NCBI GenBank assembly: GCA_019454045.1
Contig: SKCR01037590.1
Span: 1-64,000, forward strand
Direction of reading: 5' to 3'
Length of the DNA: 64,000 nucleotides
DNA from: Zanthoxylum bungeanum
Taxonomy: Eukaryota > Streptophyta > Magnoliopsida > Sapindales > Rutaceae
How positions within the stretch are numbered: the stretch's first letter is position 1; each line of letters opens with the position of its first letter. This document shows, in pieces, positions 23,744 to 35,735 of the stretch. A program made the position numbers and the translations under genes. The notes under the pieces were generated by a model, which made no database searches, was not told the DNA's origin, and saw only the letters and a program-made list of their open reading frames with translations.

Positions 23744-26353
23744 TGTAGGGGTATGGGCAAATCGGGTAGGTAACGCAGCGGAAGCGGTGGAAAATCGTAT
23801 TTTCCGATTTCAAAACTTTTTCTCGGATTAATTAAATAAACATATTTATTTAACTTCCAATAATCAAATTATGAAATAAAATTCAAATAAATCATATTTA
23901 AGTGAATTTACCAAATTACCCTTACTTTAGTATTTTGTCCATTTTAGTCCGAAATTGATCTAATCAATTTGAATGATTCTAAATCATTTCTAAGATGAAC
24001 TTAGCATGTTCAAAACATCAAAACACCAAAAGCACCAAAAATCCAAATTTTTAATCCTTGGCCGAATGCACCTCCAAGGTGCCATTTTGTGCACTTTGTC
24101 ATTTCATGCTCAAAACACATCAAGATGTAATCCAATGAACATGAAACTTTATATGCATCATATACACATCCAAATACACAACATATATGAAAACCCCCAA
24201 ATTTGGAATTGGTCATGAACCCTAATTTTTCAATTTCTTCAAATTGGACAAATTAGACCAAATTGGTTAAATCAACTACTTCAATCATGTTTCTTCCATC
24301 CAATCAAAGTCTCAACACAATGAAACAACTCAAGATCAAATCTAGGTCATCTAAGAGTGGGTCAACAACTCTAGATTAGCAACATGGTTTCCAAAACCTT
24401 AAAAGAAAGCTTATAACTACAATAGTCACAACCTTCCTTCATCATACATGCACAACACTTCCATCAAAACTTCCATCAACAAAAACACAAGGAATAAAGA
24501 AAGAAATAACCTAAGAACATCATATGTTAAAGCCTAGATCCTAAGGAACATTTTCCTTTCTAATAGCAAGTTGAAAAACTCACTAAAATCCAAGCTTTCT
24601 TTGATTTCTTCTTTCTTTCTCACAAGCTTCCTTTGCTTCCATTAATGGAGTTTTCTTTAAAGTGTATTAGGTTAAGAATGAAATGAAATGAAAAACAATA
24701 TACTTGTTTCCAACTTGCCTTGGCCGAAATTCACAAAGGCAAAATACAGTCTTGTAATTTCATTTCATTTCACTTTACATTTAATCAACTTGATAAAATA
24801 TCTTAATAACACTTTATAGATATTTATATTAAGTCAACAAATGCAACTAAGAAGAATATAACTCTTATATTTAAGTGTTATGGCCGAAATTAATAGAAAA
24901 TAAAGGAAAAAGATATTTTATTTTCAAACAATTTTGAACAAATATCTTAAGAAGTCAAAATCAATTTGACAACCTTTTCCTTTAATGTATAAGTCAACAA
25001 TTGCAACTTATAATCATTTCCTAACTTTATCATTTGGTGATATATTTATATTTTAATTATATTAATCATTTAACAATAAATAATTAAATAATTAATTAAA
25101 TAAAATATATCAAATATATGTATTATATTTACTTTAAATATCTCAAATACATATATTGATGATATATGTCAAATACCTTTATTTGACTATTTATTAATGT
25201 GTATTTAATAATATCATATATTAAAAACAACAACACATTAATTAGGAAATGACGGTTCGGCCCGTTCGCATGTATTTTTCGTTTAACGATTAAACGATTT
25301 ATAAATAATCATCATTATTCATAAATGTTGCTCTAGTGCTCTACGAGTATGTTTCATTATTGAGACTCTCTAGATTCAGGTATATCCGTCACGAAATCCA
25401 ATTTCATGTCCATAATCTATCCACCCGTAGATTATGACGATCACGATAAACTAGCTGATCATCACAGGTCGAGGTCATTGCATACGTATAATCCCTCCGT
25501 CACAGGTATCCAGATAATCCCAGAGATATAGATGTGAACGTCAAATCTCTATAGGTATTATCTCGTCGACGTATCTATTAGCAATCTCTAAATAACACTC
25601 GGAACTTACTTCCGATGTTACTGTGGCCACAGATTTAACAGACTGCTAATATATATGGACTACCTATGCTCTGTACACAGAACTGACGGATCCTATCTTG
25701 ACACACACAGGATATCCTGAGGATCGATCCACACCCAACGAACAGGCGGAGGTCTGATCTAAATAGATCGGTGACGTGACTGCCACCTAAGTGTGGAGGA
25801 TGTCTCATACATCACACAGTGGTGTCTCAAGTCGAATGACCACTATGCTACTCAACCCGAGAAGATTCTTATTGACGTTGGTGTACCATCCATTAAGAAT
25901 CTTCGGTGAGCCGTTCAGTGTTTATCCACTATAAACACCAACACGTCTATACGAGTCTCCATAGACTCATGGTTCATTGGGATAAACCATCGGACCAAGT
26001 CACGATATACGACATGTACTGGTCTCAACGGATTTGACTAACCGACCCGTGTTAGCAAATCTTGACCAGGAACTATGTTTGATAATATACATATAGCAGT
26101 GACACTTCCCAATGTCAATTACAAACTAACTTTGTAACCGTGTACTGCATTATATATTATCGGGCCTTTGTCTAATATATACATATCACTAAACAACATT
26201 TAGTTTCAATCTAATCGTAATCAGATCGAATACGTATATAAGAACAAGAGGTGCAACCATAAATAAGTAATATTATGGAATAAGGGGATGTTCGTATTCA
26301 TGAATCAGACATAAATACGGCCCGGATTGGCGCTCTAAGCACCAACCCCAACA
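23744..26353 (-). repeat. LARD 5' LTR (type 2)
   Basis: 2610 bp, TGTAGGGG...CCCCAACA. It differs from the 3' LTR by scattered substitutions and short indels, plus a more divergent stretch in the first 40 bases. The element is the youngest or among the youngest insertions, since nothing interrupts it. No gene inside. Confidence 0.92.
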
Positions 26354-26358
26354 GCTTG

Positions 26359-27068
26359 ATCTTCTCCTTTTGACATCAAAGCTCCTTCAGCAGCAAGCAT
26401 CAACTGTGGTTTTCATCAATCCAGAAAGTCCATTATAGAAAGTTTGGACTTGAGCATTTTGGAATCTCATGGTGAGGACATTTCCGGAGCAGATCTTTGT
26501 ATCTTTCCCAAGCTTCGTACAGGGATTCTGAATCTTGCTGCACAACGGATGTGATGTCATTCCTCAACTTTGCAGTTCTGGCTGGTGGAAAGTATTTTGC
26601 AAGGAATTTAGTGGCTAGAGTGTTCCATGTTGTGATGGAACCAGCTGATAGTGAATGTAGCCAGGCCTTTGCTCTGTCTTTCAAGGAGTATGGAAAAACC
26701 CGCAGTCTCATTACTTCTTTTGATGCTCGGTTGTAATTGAAAGTGCCACAAACTTCCAGGAAGTTGCTGATGTGGGCTTTAGGATCTTCAGTTGCATTCC
26801 CCCAAACTGAACTGACTGCTGAATCATCTGAATGCAAGTTTTGATATCCTGCATTTTCTGGTAAGGGAGGAAGTACAATACAGGAAGTGAGGCCATCTAC
26901 CACCGGAATGGTTCTGTCTCGAATGGGAATTGGTGCAACCTCCAAAGGTTCAGGTTCCATGTTAACAATTGCTTCTTGGCCTTCTCGCCTTTCCCTTCTC
27001 AACTGTCTGATGGTTCTTTCAATCTCAGGGTCAAGCGGATGGATTTTAAAGCTTCTGACTCGTCTCAT
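26359..27068 (-). pseudogene. Athila-like gag, N-terminal part
   Basis: Frame from ATG at 27068 (MRRVRSFKIHPLDPEIERT) through the retrotransposon gag domain (FPYSLKDRAKAWLHSLSAGS, FLAKYFPPARTAKLRNDI, SLYEAWERYKDLLRKCPHHE). A frameshift after CPHHEIPK ends the frame at 26433; the plus copy reads KWLQVQTFYNGL there. Remaining gag sequence continues to 26359, where the LARD interrupts it. In-frame codons extend upstream to 27134 and are hydrophobic, but the Arg-rich ATG at 27068 matches the plus copy (56167). A splice-acceptor-like TGTGTTTCAG precedes it. Confidence 0.88.
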
Positions 27069-27177
27069 TAAATGTCTGAGAACCTGAAACACAAGAAAAC
27101 AAAAACAATAAGTAAAAAGAAAAATAAGATACAAGTAACGAAACTAACCCGTAAACTAATAATGAAAGATAAATAAG

Positions 27178-27195
27178 TCCCCGGCAACGGCGCCA
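27178..27195 (-). other. Athila-like primer-binding site (tRNA-Asp)
   Basis: Minus-sense TGGCGCCGTTGCCGGGGA, 6 bases inside the LTR end at 27202. It is complementary to the 3' end of plant tRNA-Asp, the primer used by Athila/Tat elements. The identical site is at 56039-56056. Confidence 0.92.
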
Positions 27196-28118
27196 AAAAC
27201 TTGACCGCTGTAATCACACACGTATAACGCAAGCGCACGTATCGTTCAAGTAGTATAAAAAGTATCGATCCCACGAGGACTTAAAACCTTTTTGTTATTA
27301 ATTTATGGGGCCAACTAATTACCAGTATCTAACAGGTTGTTTGATTGATTGATTTGAAATGACGATGATTCTAAATTTAAAACAAGTAAATAAAATTGCT
27401 TAAAAGTAGGTTGAGAAAAATCCAAATTTATAAAAACTATCCAGGGTTGTGATTAATTCCAATATTATTAGAAGATGAAGTGGTTATCTTAAAGTTGGGT
27501 AATATATTGATTTATTAACCTGGAACACTAATTTATGTAAAAGTCTCTTCCGATGGTCAATTTTAAATACCTAGTATAATCCAATTGAACCATATGTCTA
27601 TGTCAACCAAATTACCTAGATTCATTAAGATTAAGTTCCAATTATGGCTACCCCCGCCCGACAAGTATATTCATATCCTGTAAGGAAATCTATTAAAATG
27701 GTTATCTATCCTCAAGGAAGATCGTGGGTTATTGAGTCTAAGGTCTTTAAACTCAAAATCCCTATGTCTAGTTCATTTTAAGTTTACCTAATCAATTTTA
27801 TTAATGGCCAGTTAATAAAAAGCATTAAGATTAAGACTCAATAAATAAATCTTTAAATTACCTAACCTATAATCTAACCCCTTATAAACCGGTTATATTG
27901 AAATTCATCACAACCCTAGATACTAACTTAGTTACAATACATAGCTATGGCTAATGAAAACTTAAAAGACATAAAATAAAAATGCTAAAAAGTAACTGCG
28001 AGAAAGTAAAAGCGGGAAAGTAAATGAAAATAAACTGCCAAGATAAAAGGAATTACTTTTACTACTTACTAACTTAGATATCTCCTTTAGTATAACATAA
28101 TCACTTGTGAGATTAAAA

Positions 28119-28350
28119 CCAACCGACCATATAGGCGGTACCCTGATTAAGTCAAGTTAAGTCCGACCAGCCATAAAGGCGGTAAAATTTGTCCATGAAC
28201 CTGCCATGTAGGCGATAAAGAAATAACCAGCCATAAAGGCGGAACCAAAATTAAATTACCAACCGACCAATCTGGCGGTATTCTTGCTTAGTCAGGTTTA
28301 ACAGTTTAAATTAAATAGCCCACCGACCAATATAGCGGTATTCCTTTTTA
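28119..28350. repeat. GACC...GGCGGTA motif array in LTR
   Basis: Five imperfect units of the form GACC(A/N)-short spacer-GGCGGTA occur at irregular 35-75 bp spacing. The other two Athila-like LTRs have the same block (11161-11394; 54848-54995 in inverse orientation, three units). This suggests a conserved LTR regulatory or structural array; function not known. Confidence 0.65.
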
Positions 28351-28670
28351 AGTCAAATTTTAGAATAATGAATATGTTGTGTCTAAGGGAGATTAATCTA
28401 AGATAGTAACAGTAAAAGAATTACCTTTCACCTCGGCAGAGGGAAGTTACCTCCTCATGGTTGAAAAATAAAAACTGAAAAGTAAAGAAAGGAAAGTGTT
28501 ATGCGTAAAGTAAATTACGGAAAGTAAAACTGAAAAGTAAAGAAAAGAAAGTGCGAGAGTGAAAATTAATTACTGAAAACTAAAAATAAACAAACTAGAT
28601 ACAATCTTTTTATTTTTTCATTAAGGATTTCAAAGAAGAAAGTATGAATATTACAAATGAAATGGCTTGG

Positions 28671-28692
28671 TATTTATAGGCAAAATTTTGCC
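28671..28692 (-). promoter_or_regulatory. Athila-like LTR TATA-like box with upstream palindrome
   Basis: Minus sense: GGCAAAATTTTGCC (28679-28692) then TATAAATA (28671-28678), followed by ACCAAGCCATTTCATTTG. This would be the promoter of the minus Athila-like element, driving the 5' LTR transcript. The arrangement is shared with 11718-11739 and 54501-54522. Confidence 0.65.
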
Positions 28693-29305
28693 ACCATCAA
28701 ATCATCAATCAATTTCTCCACCAAATCCATTATTAATTTCTCCACTAATTACTCCACCAAATCCATAATTTCTCCACTAATTGCTTATCTTGTTTGGTGG
28801 TGATTTGATAATTTTTATTAATTATTTATTAATTAATATTTTGCTTTGAAAATGATTGATAATGACTTTTAATAATTACACTCCACACACTTCTGGACGG
28901 TTCATCAATTTCGGTCATGAAATCATGAGATTTGAAAATATCTTCTCTTTCAAAGTTGTAGAACTTTGAGTCTTCTTTAATCTGGAACTTGAATCAGCTC
29001 AATCCGATATCTGAGTAAAAAGTTATGTTCAAAATACGACAGATGCGCAAAACTGGAATTTCCAAAACTGCACTTCGTCAAAAACGCCCTTTCAAGTTTC
29101 CAATCTCCAAAATTAATATATCAAGTCCAATAATTGCCCTTATTTGATCCAAATTTCGTCCTAAATGATTTCATTGAGTCCCGATATTATTTTATCTGCA
29201 AAATAAAATAAAACATATCAAAACGTTCATCAAACCCGAGAAACTAAACAAAATATTAAGTAAAAGGGGCGGTAAATATTGATATATTTTCCGCTCATCA
29301 GGTAT

Positions 29306-31109
29306 AACTTTGGAAATTAATTTAGAGTGTTATTTCGAGATCGTAAATTGAAAGTCGACTGTATGATACCAAATAGATTTGACGTTGTTATCTATGTCCC
29401 AGGTATAATACGGATAGCCTGTGACGGAGGGATTATATGTATGCTATGACCTCGACTTGCATAGTTTAGCGAGATTATATGTGGTCGTCATAATCCATTA
29501 GTGGGTGGATTATGGACACGAAATTGGATTTCGTGATGGATAAACCTAAACTTTAGAGAGTCTCACAATATGAAGTGTACTCATTGAGCACTTGGACAAC
29601 TCGATATGAATAATACGGATTATTCATAATACTTCACAGGATTAAGTGAGTTAATTCGGATCGTTTAATCGTTAAACGATAACACATGCTTTAGGGGATT
29701 TTGTACGCTAATAATTATTGTGTATTTGTATTTGATACATAATATGATTAGATACACATTAATTATTTTTCAAATGAGATTTTGACACATGCCATAAATA
29801 TATGTATTTGTTATTTATTGTAAATAAAATTACATGTATAATAATAAATTCATTAATTGATTTTTGAATATTTAATTGTTAAATATTACAATAATTAATT
29901 AGTCATTCTTATCCATAAATGTTATGGATTTGTCCAATTATTATTTGGACACTTGGCATGATCTAAATCAAATCTTGTTTGTCCAATTTTGATTGGTTAA
30001 TACAAAGTTTGATTTGATTTATATTTAATTAATTTGATTAAATGGAAAATGACCAAAATGCCCCCAACTACCCACCAATTTCGGTCAAACAAAGGATATA
30101 AATGAAAAAAAAATTAGATCATCTTCCTTATCACTCCATGGCTGATTTTCCTTAAAAAAAATGGGTTTCAATGTTCATTTGATGATTCAAAGAAAGATGA
30201 CAAAACAACACAAGAAAAACTTAAGAGTTTGGAGATTAAAAGGTAATCTTGAATACTCTTAAGTTTAGAAAATTATTTTTTCATGTCCTTATTTCTTAGA
30301 TTAGATCTAGGGTTTCTTTACTTGTTGGAAATTTGGGGCTTTTGATGTTGGAGGATAAATTGGAAGCTATTGGTGCATGTGTGAAGTATATTGGAGCTAA
30401 TTAGTGTAATTATAGTCCAATTTGTTAAAATTATTGTTGGACAACATTGTTGCCATTATAGAGTCGTTGATACACTCTTACATAGCCTATAATTGTTCCA
30501 GAGTTGTTCATATGTGGTGGGACTCTTTTGGTGTTGAGATTAATTGATTTAATTTTGAAATTGTTGGATTTGAGCATGAAATTTAGGCAATTTCGTTTTC
30601 TGTGTATGACCTGGAAATGAATCTGATTTTGTGATGAAATTGTTTTCTTATGAATGTTTTGGATGTGTTTTTGGAGTTGGCATAATTGCTGGAAAGTGTT
30701 TCCGAATTGAAATAAGCAAAAACGGCCAAAAACGCCGTTACCGGGGGGATTTTGAGCCAACCGGGTGACGGCTTTCCAACCAGTGAATCTGTCACTGTTT
30801 GGGGATCCCATGAACTGCCCTGACACTGTTGGAGTTGACCTGGGTAGTTTCCATAAGTTTCGGATGGTCGGTTTGGTCAAAAACACGTTTTAGGTCATTT
30901 TACAGAAAAATGATTTTCGTAAAAGTTTCACGAAATTTCAATTATGTTTATGTTAATATTTGATATTAAATAAATTGGTTTAGGTGAAATATGAATAAAT
31001 TATTCATATTATATATTGAATAATTTATTCGGTAATTTGAAAAGGTTTTAAAATATGATTACGCCCGAACCCGCGCTTCCGCTGCGCCCCATCGTCCAAA
31101 ACCACAACA
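29306..31109 (+). mobile_element. LARD-type solo LTR (type 1), right part
   Basis: Continuation of 6861-7615 after the Athila-like insertion. It ends CGTCCAAAACCACAACA at 31109, followed by the Copia gag (target duplication GAAGT at 31110-31114). It is the inverse of 679-2440. The open frames near 30431-30886 are not coding; they lie in LTR sequence and do not match any family I know. Confidence 0.85.
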
Positions 31110-31702
31110 GAAGTAAGATGCGCCTCGCACTTCTTGCCTTTCAGAAGCTCTGGCTCTGCTTCTTTCAACATAGCTATTAACTCTCCAAGATTTTTCTCTT
31201 GGTTCATCATATTATAGCTCATGATGAACCCGCCCCAATAGTTGGGCAGAGACTATAAGATCAAATCTATGGAAGTCTCGACCTCGAAGGTAATGCCCAA
31301 CTGACCCAGCTGTTCGATGTCAGCAATCATCTGCGACACGTAGTGTTCGAAAGATGTATCATCTGACATACGAGAGCGAAAGAGATTCTTCTGCAACTCA
31401 TACTTCTGAGATCTAAGATTAGATCTATGAAGATCCTTCAACTTCAACATCATCGCATAAGGATCCAATCCCTTGTTCTTACGACAAAATTGAGGAGTCA
31501 TTGCAGCAAGCATAATGGATTGAGCAGTGAAGTTATCATCACGGTGAGTCTTCCAAAGCTCATGATCTACTGGCCGCTCAAGTCTGGGCTCAAGCCTGAG
31601 AGGTCTCTATATTTCATAGAGCAACTTCTCAGCTCCTATGACTATCCTGAGGTTCATCTCCCAATCTGGAAAATTTGTACCGTTAAATACATTCTCACCC
31701 AT
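31110..31702 (-). pseudogene. Copia gag, N-terminal part (first array unit)
   Basis: In minus sense it starts at ATG 31702 (MGENVFNGTNFPDWEMNLRI), a typical Copia gag N terminus. It continues through AMTPQFCRKNKGLDPYAMML, the RSNLRSQKYELQKNLFRSRM helix region and QMIADIEQLGQLGITFEVE to the site of the LARD insertion. Stops interrupt it: near 31610 (a TAG after LYEI) and at 31253 (CAG to TAG after DLIL). The rest of gag is at 6621-6860. Gag forms the virus-like particle. Confidence 0.85.
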
Positions 31703-33973
31703 GATTATGTCCCTTACGCTTATCTTTCCGGCCATTTTGATTGCTATAGTCCAACTATCCAATCAAATGTTTCGGGTATACTAAACTGCAATAGTTACTA
31801 CAGTCCAACTATATAACCAACTATAAATGGAGTAGTGTTGAGTATAGTCTAACTGTTCAAAGAAAACAATAACTGAACAATATTAGTCCAACTAATATAT
31901 ATAATAACGAAAAATAATAATAATAGAGTGCGCATATTAGCGAGTATTAAACGAAATTGTAAATTTAATAATAGCCTCCCACTAATTTTCGGCAAGCCTC
32001 TAACCCTCCATTGAGTACTCGGGAAACCTAGTTTCCTAATGGGGTTGGATCCCGTTAAATGATACACAACCTTGACTTTGGCCAACAAGCTGTATAAAAT
32101 TAAACTAGGTAGATCTCTAAGATCAATTGGATCCAATCCAATTCCTAGATCCGGTAGGTGGACATCCAAGTCCGAAATATATATCTAATATATTTCCTAA
32201 AATGTTTCCTCTGAATTAACTAAGCCTTGGCTTTGGCTTAACAAGCTTAATGATTCCAGTTAAGAGCGACCCATTGACAGTGGGAAAGCTTCGTAATCCA
32301 CGTCTATGAACAAGAGTGACCTTGACTTTGGGCAACAAGTCACAGCTGCCCAAGACATGCGATATTAACAAGTCACAGCTGCCCAAAACACATCCGCGAA
32401 AGACAATGATCTTGACTTTGGCCAACAAATCAAAGCCAATCTTGGATCTTGAGAGAGAACCACTCAATGGAAGGAAACACTTAATATTAAATGTGAGGGC
32501 ATTTTCATAAATTGGCAACCAATTTATTATCTTTGATTAGGTCTCATCATACACCCTTAAACATGCATTCTAAAAGCACAATAAGGTGCGATAAATATAA
32601 AAATGATATGTGGATGGATATTCATATACATTTTGTTCCTCGAACAAATCTCTATCCCGCTAGCACTTTACATTATATTATTTACCCAATTACATAACAC
32701 TATAAGAAACCTCATTTAAATTTAGGGGAATTGGTGAGAAGAGAAATACAATGAGAATAAGAGGTGATAGGCTGGACATGCAGGTCCAATTTCAAATAAA
32801 TACAATATTTACAAAAATTTCCAAAATTGCCCCCACCCATCTAATATCCATCCGATATACATTATTCAAACAAATACATCCAAGCATTTACACATAGCAT
32901 GTTGTCAATTAATCTAATCCAATTAATTAATTCTTCAATTAATGACCATCCAATGTTCATACAACGATTTGATTTGCTCGAGTCCAACTCGTTTAAGAAT
33001 AAGTACTCAAAGTAAATATTCTTAAATTATATCGAACTACAATATTAAATCCAATTTAAATTGTATTCAATACTAATTCAAGTTTAATTCCAAATTAAAT
33101 AATTACACTTATTATTATAATAATGTATTTTTAGACTTGGATTCCAAATCCAATTCAAATGGTCTCAAAGGCCCATTTAGCATCCAATGCCAATTCTATT
33201 AGGTCCAATGAGCTTTAATTAATTCTTTAGGCATGTACTTTTGGCCATTATGGATCAAGCCCATAATGCCTTGGCCCATTTAGGAATCACCATATGCCAT
33301 AAATTAATTTTGGCCCAATTAAATTATTAAAGGCTCAAAAGTCATATTTTTGACTTTTATGGAAATAGTTTAGGCCCAATTGGATCCAACCCAATTGTCC
33401 ACAACCACTTGGCCCAACTAAGCCTATTAATCCAAATATAACCAAATTAGCCTATTTAATATTTTAGGGACTAATTTACATTAACACAATATTCCAAATA
33501 TTACATTAATTCATTTTAAGTGTAATTAACATAACTAATTAATTAATCTAACATTTCTAAAATATTAATTAATCTAATTAATCATGTTTATCATTCCAAT
33601 TCATGTCCAACACAAATTGAAGCAAAATCAAGTCTCCTACAAACATGCTAACTCACGGCAATGACAAGAAATTAACATCCAATTTGATTCCAATCCAATT
33701 AAATCAACATTCAACATATATATCATGCCATTAACACATCCAAGTGTCAAAATTTAAAAAATCAACATGAGTTTTACTAGGACAAGTTTCGGCCAACCTA
33801 GGAAAATTGGGGAAATTTGATCCAATCAATTTTTCAACAATTCAACAATTCACAACTCCAAGTTATCATAATCTAACACCAACCAACAACTCAATTTTGA
33901 ATTTTCATGCTCCAAGCAAAAATCTCTAATTAAAGTTTATGAACCCTAGTTTTCAAAATCATATTTAGCAAGG
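31703..33973 (-). other. Copia untranslated leader (first unit)
   Basis: About 2.3 kb between gag and primer site with no protein frame. It holds several AGTCCAACTA repeats (31743-31885) and four dispersed copies of CTTGACTTTGGCCAACAAG (32071, 32226, 32321, 32411). It is also rich in GGCCCA/CCCAATTT words around 33160-33480. Large parts recur at 45857-48183 and 51285-52755. It is probably the 5' untranslated leader of the element RNA. Confidence 0.7.
32071..32429. repeat. four dispersed CTTGACTTTGGCCAACAAG motifs
   Basis: Copies at 32071-32089, 32226-32245 (variant CTTGGCTTTGGCTTAACAAG), 32321-32339 (one mismatch) and 32411-32429. Spacings are 155, 95 and 90 bp. The second full Copia leader shows the same four copies with nearly the same spacing (46283, 46457, 46553, 46644). 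The core TTGGCCAA is palindromic. Confidence 0.75.
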
Positions 33974-33985
33974 CTCTAGATACCA
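33974..33985 (-). other. Copia primer-binding site (variant)
   Basis: Minus sense TGGTATCTAGAG, one base inside the LTR start at 33987. It is a variant of the tRNA-iMet site (TGGTATCAGAGC) seen in the other units. The same variant occurs at 52756-52767. Confidence 0.8.
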
Positions 33986-33986
33986 T

Positions 33987-35735
33987 TGTTAGTCTCTAAG
34001 ACATTCCAAAATATCCTAAACATGATTCTATGTGATAAAATTACAAGAAAAGTGGAGGAATCACTTACATTGTAATTGGAGAAATTTCAAAATTTTTCCT
34101 TTTTGGATGACTCCAAGCTTGTTGTATGTTGTTTGTTCCTTGGGTGAGTTTCCCTATCACTTTATTTGACTCCTCCAAATGCTAGCTTTGAAGAAATTTT
34201 GAAGCAAAAATTTCACTTCAAATGAGAAGTGTTCGGCCAAGAGGTTGAAGAAGAGAGGAAAGTGAGTTGTTTCCAAAACTTGGTAGATGTGTGTTAAAAT
34301 GATGCATTAAATTAAAGCCAACTACTTACATCAACAATAGACATTTGATGTAAGTCATGTGGTCCCACCAAATTTTAAATTCAAAATTCAAGTTGGCTTC
34401 TTCAACACGCAACTTGACTTGGGTCCACCAAAGTCAAAGATATTTTGTGTTCCCAAAATACAAAAATATACACACAAAGTCACGAACAATTTTATCGAGT
34501 TCATTTAAATCCAGTTAAACGAATTTGTCGTCGCGCCATAATTAAATCCAATTTAATTAAATAATTATACCCCGTAAAATTATTACAATAGTCGCTTTCG
34601 AATTAATTCTAAAATAATTCGTTCGCCCGAATTAAAATTCAATTTTAATTTCGTATTAAAATCTGATTTCAATTAATATATCCAATATATTATTTTACCC
34701 ATAAATAAATAAATTATATAGAAAAATCCAATTTAACTATTAAATTTATTTGATCGATTAATTCTAAATTAATCGCGTTCCTTCTTCTATACGAAATTAA
34801 TCCCAGATTAAATCTTACCGCAATTAATCCAAGATTAATTTTCTCTCTCATAATTAATCTCAGATTAATTATATCTAAGTCAAATGTCATTGGTGAATCT
34901 TTGGGAAGCGACCTAAGCACCGTGCCTACCCAATTCTCCAGAAATATTCACCGAGGAATATCATTGTATCAGGCGTAGTAATATTAATATTATGTAATAT
35001 GTAATACGATCCATTATCGGATGTCACAAAGCATATATCGGTACACGAGTAACTAATCTCTGTAATCGGGAAGTCATTACCTAGTCATACTATCCGGATA
35101 ACTGCAGCTTTAAGAGTACTAGTTTCATATCCTGTGTGACCATCATCTCCATATGACTGAAGTGATACTCTCATCTTGACATCACATCCAATACACTACG
35201 ATTCTCAGTAAACCCAATACAGGCATACACAGAACCTGTTAAAGCTCCAGATGACCAATACCAAAGTAAACTGATTGTCGTAAGTAATAGCGACGTAAGT
35301 TTCAGGTCAAAGATCGTATACACCTACCCTGATTTGGATTCCCATAGACACATAGTCATACTACCAATGGGATTCCGAGTGGGTCTATCCAGAGTGAACT
35401 GTTCCCGGTTCAACGGCTAACAGAACCTCTTATTACACTTGCATAAGTATCCAATACCTAAATTTATAAGAACTATTCTGTTAAGCTTATCAATGTACAG
35501 TCTCGATAATACTTCGACTAGAGATATTTAATGATTAAACCGTTCGTGGATTAATACTGTCTCATATCTTATTAATCTGATTTAACCATATAGACTTTTA
35601 TCATTAATATATATATCCAAGTAATCTAATTACAATAATGATAAAATAGCAATTTCCTTTTGTCATATAGATAATTTGTACAAAAATACAATGTTCTTTA
35701 CAAATAGTGATGCTATGGGTCATAATTTTCCAACA
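33987..35735 (-). mobile_element. Copia LTR 2, shared between two array units
   Basis: 1749 bp, TGTTAGTCTC...TTTCCAACA. A primer site lies on its left and a polypurine tract with RNase H tail lies on its right. It is therefore the 5' LTR of the unit to the left and also the 3' LTR of the unit to the right. It is shorter than LTR 1 through internal deletions (for example around 34910). A single LTR serving two units is the signature of tandem arrays formed by unequal recombination. Confidence 0.88.

Larger units (their letters stand above)
16926..26353 (-). mobile_element. complete LARD-like non-coding LTR retrotransposon
   Basis: A 9428-bp element bounded by TGTAGGGG...CCCCAACA and flanked by a perfect 5-bp duplication GCTTG (16921-16925, 26354-26358) inside the Athila-like gag. 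LTRs: 16926-19548 (2623 bp) and 23744-26353 (2610 bp). Between them are 4.2 kb without any recognisable retroelement protein, but with a tRNA-iMet-type primer site and a polypurine tract in the right places for a minus-strand element. This is the definition of a large retrotransposon derivative. It must have been mobilised in trans. Confidence 0.92.
7616..29300 (-). mobile_element. Athila/Tat-like Ty3/Gypsy element, minus strand, with two nested insertions
   Basis: The ends are TGACC...CCGCTCATCA (TG...CA on the minus strand), flanked by the target duplication GGTAT (7611-7615 and 29301-29305). Order on the minus strand: 5' LTR 29300-27202, tRNA-Asp primer site, gag, integrase, Cys-rich frame, LOG-like frame, polypurine tract, 3' LTR 12348-7616. 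The protease, reverse transcriptase and RNase H are deleted between gag and integrase (junction near 16139). A solo LTR lies in the 3' LTR and a 9.4-kb LARD in gag. The two LTRs look about 98 percent alike in the stretch I compared, so the insertion is fairly young relative to the Copia array. Net length without nested insertions is about 9.6 kb. Confidence 0.92.
27202..29300 (-). repeat. Athila-like 5' LTR
   Basis: 2099 bp, TGACC...CCGCTCATCA on the plus strand; uninterrupted partner of 7616-12348. It carries the TATA-like box and palindrome (28671-28692) and the GACC/GGCGGTA motif array (28119-28350). Flanked on the right by GGTAT (29301-29305). No gene inside. Confidence 0.93.

Noticed and set aside
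30431..30886. 151-codon minus open frame
   Set aside because: Falls inside the type-1 LARD LTR. The homologous part at 679-1200 has no matching frame, so it is chance.
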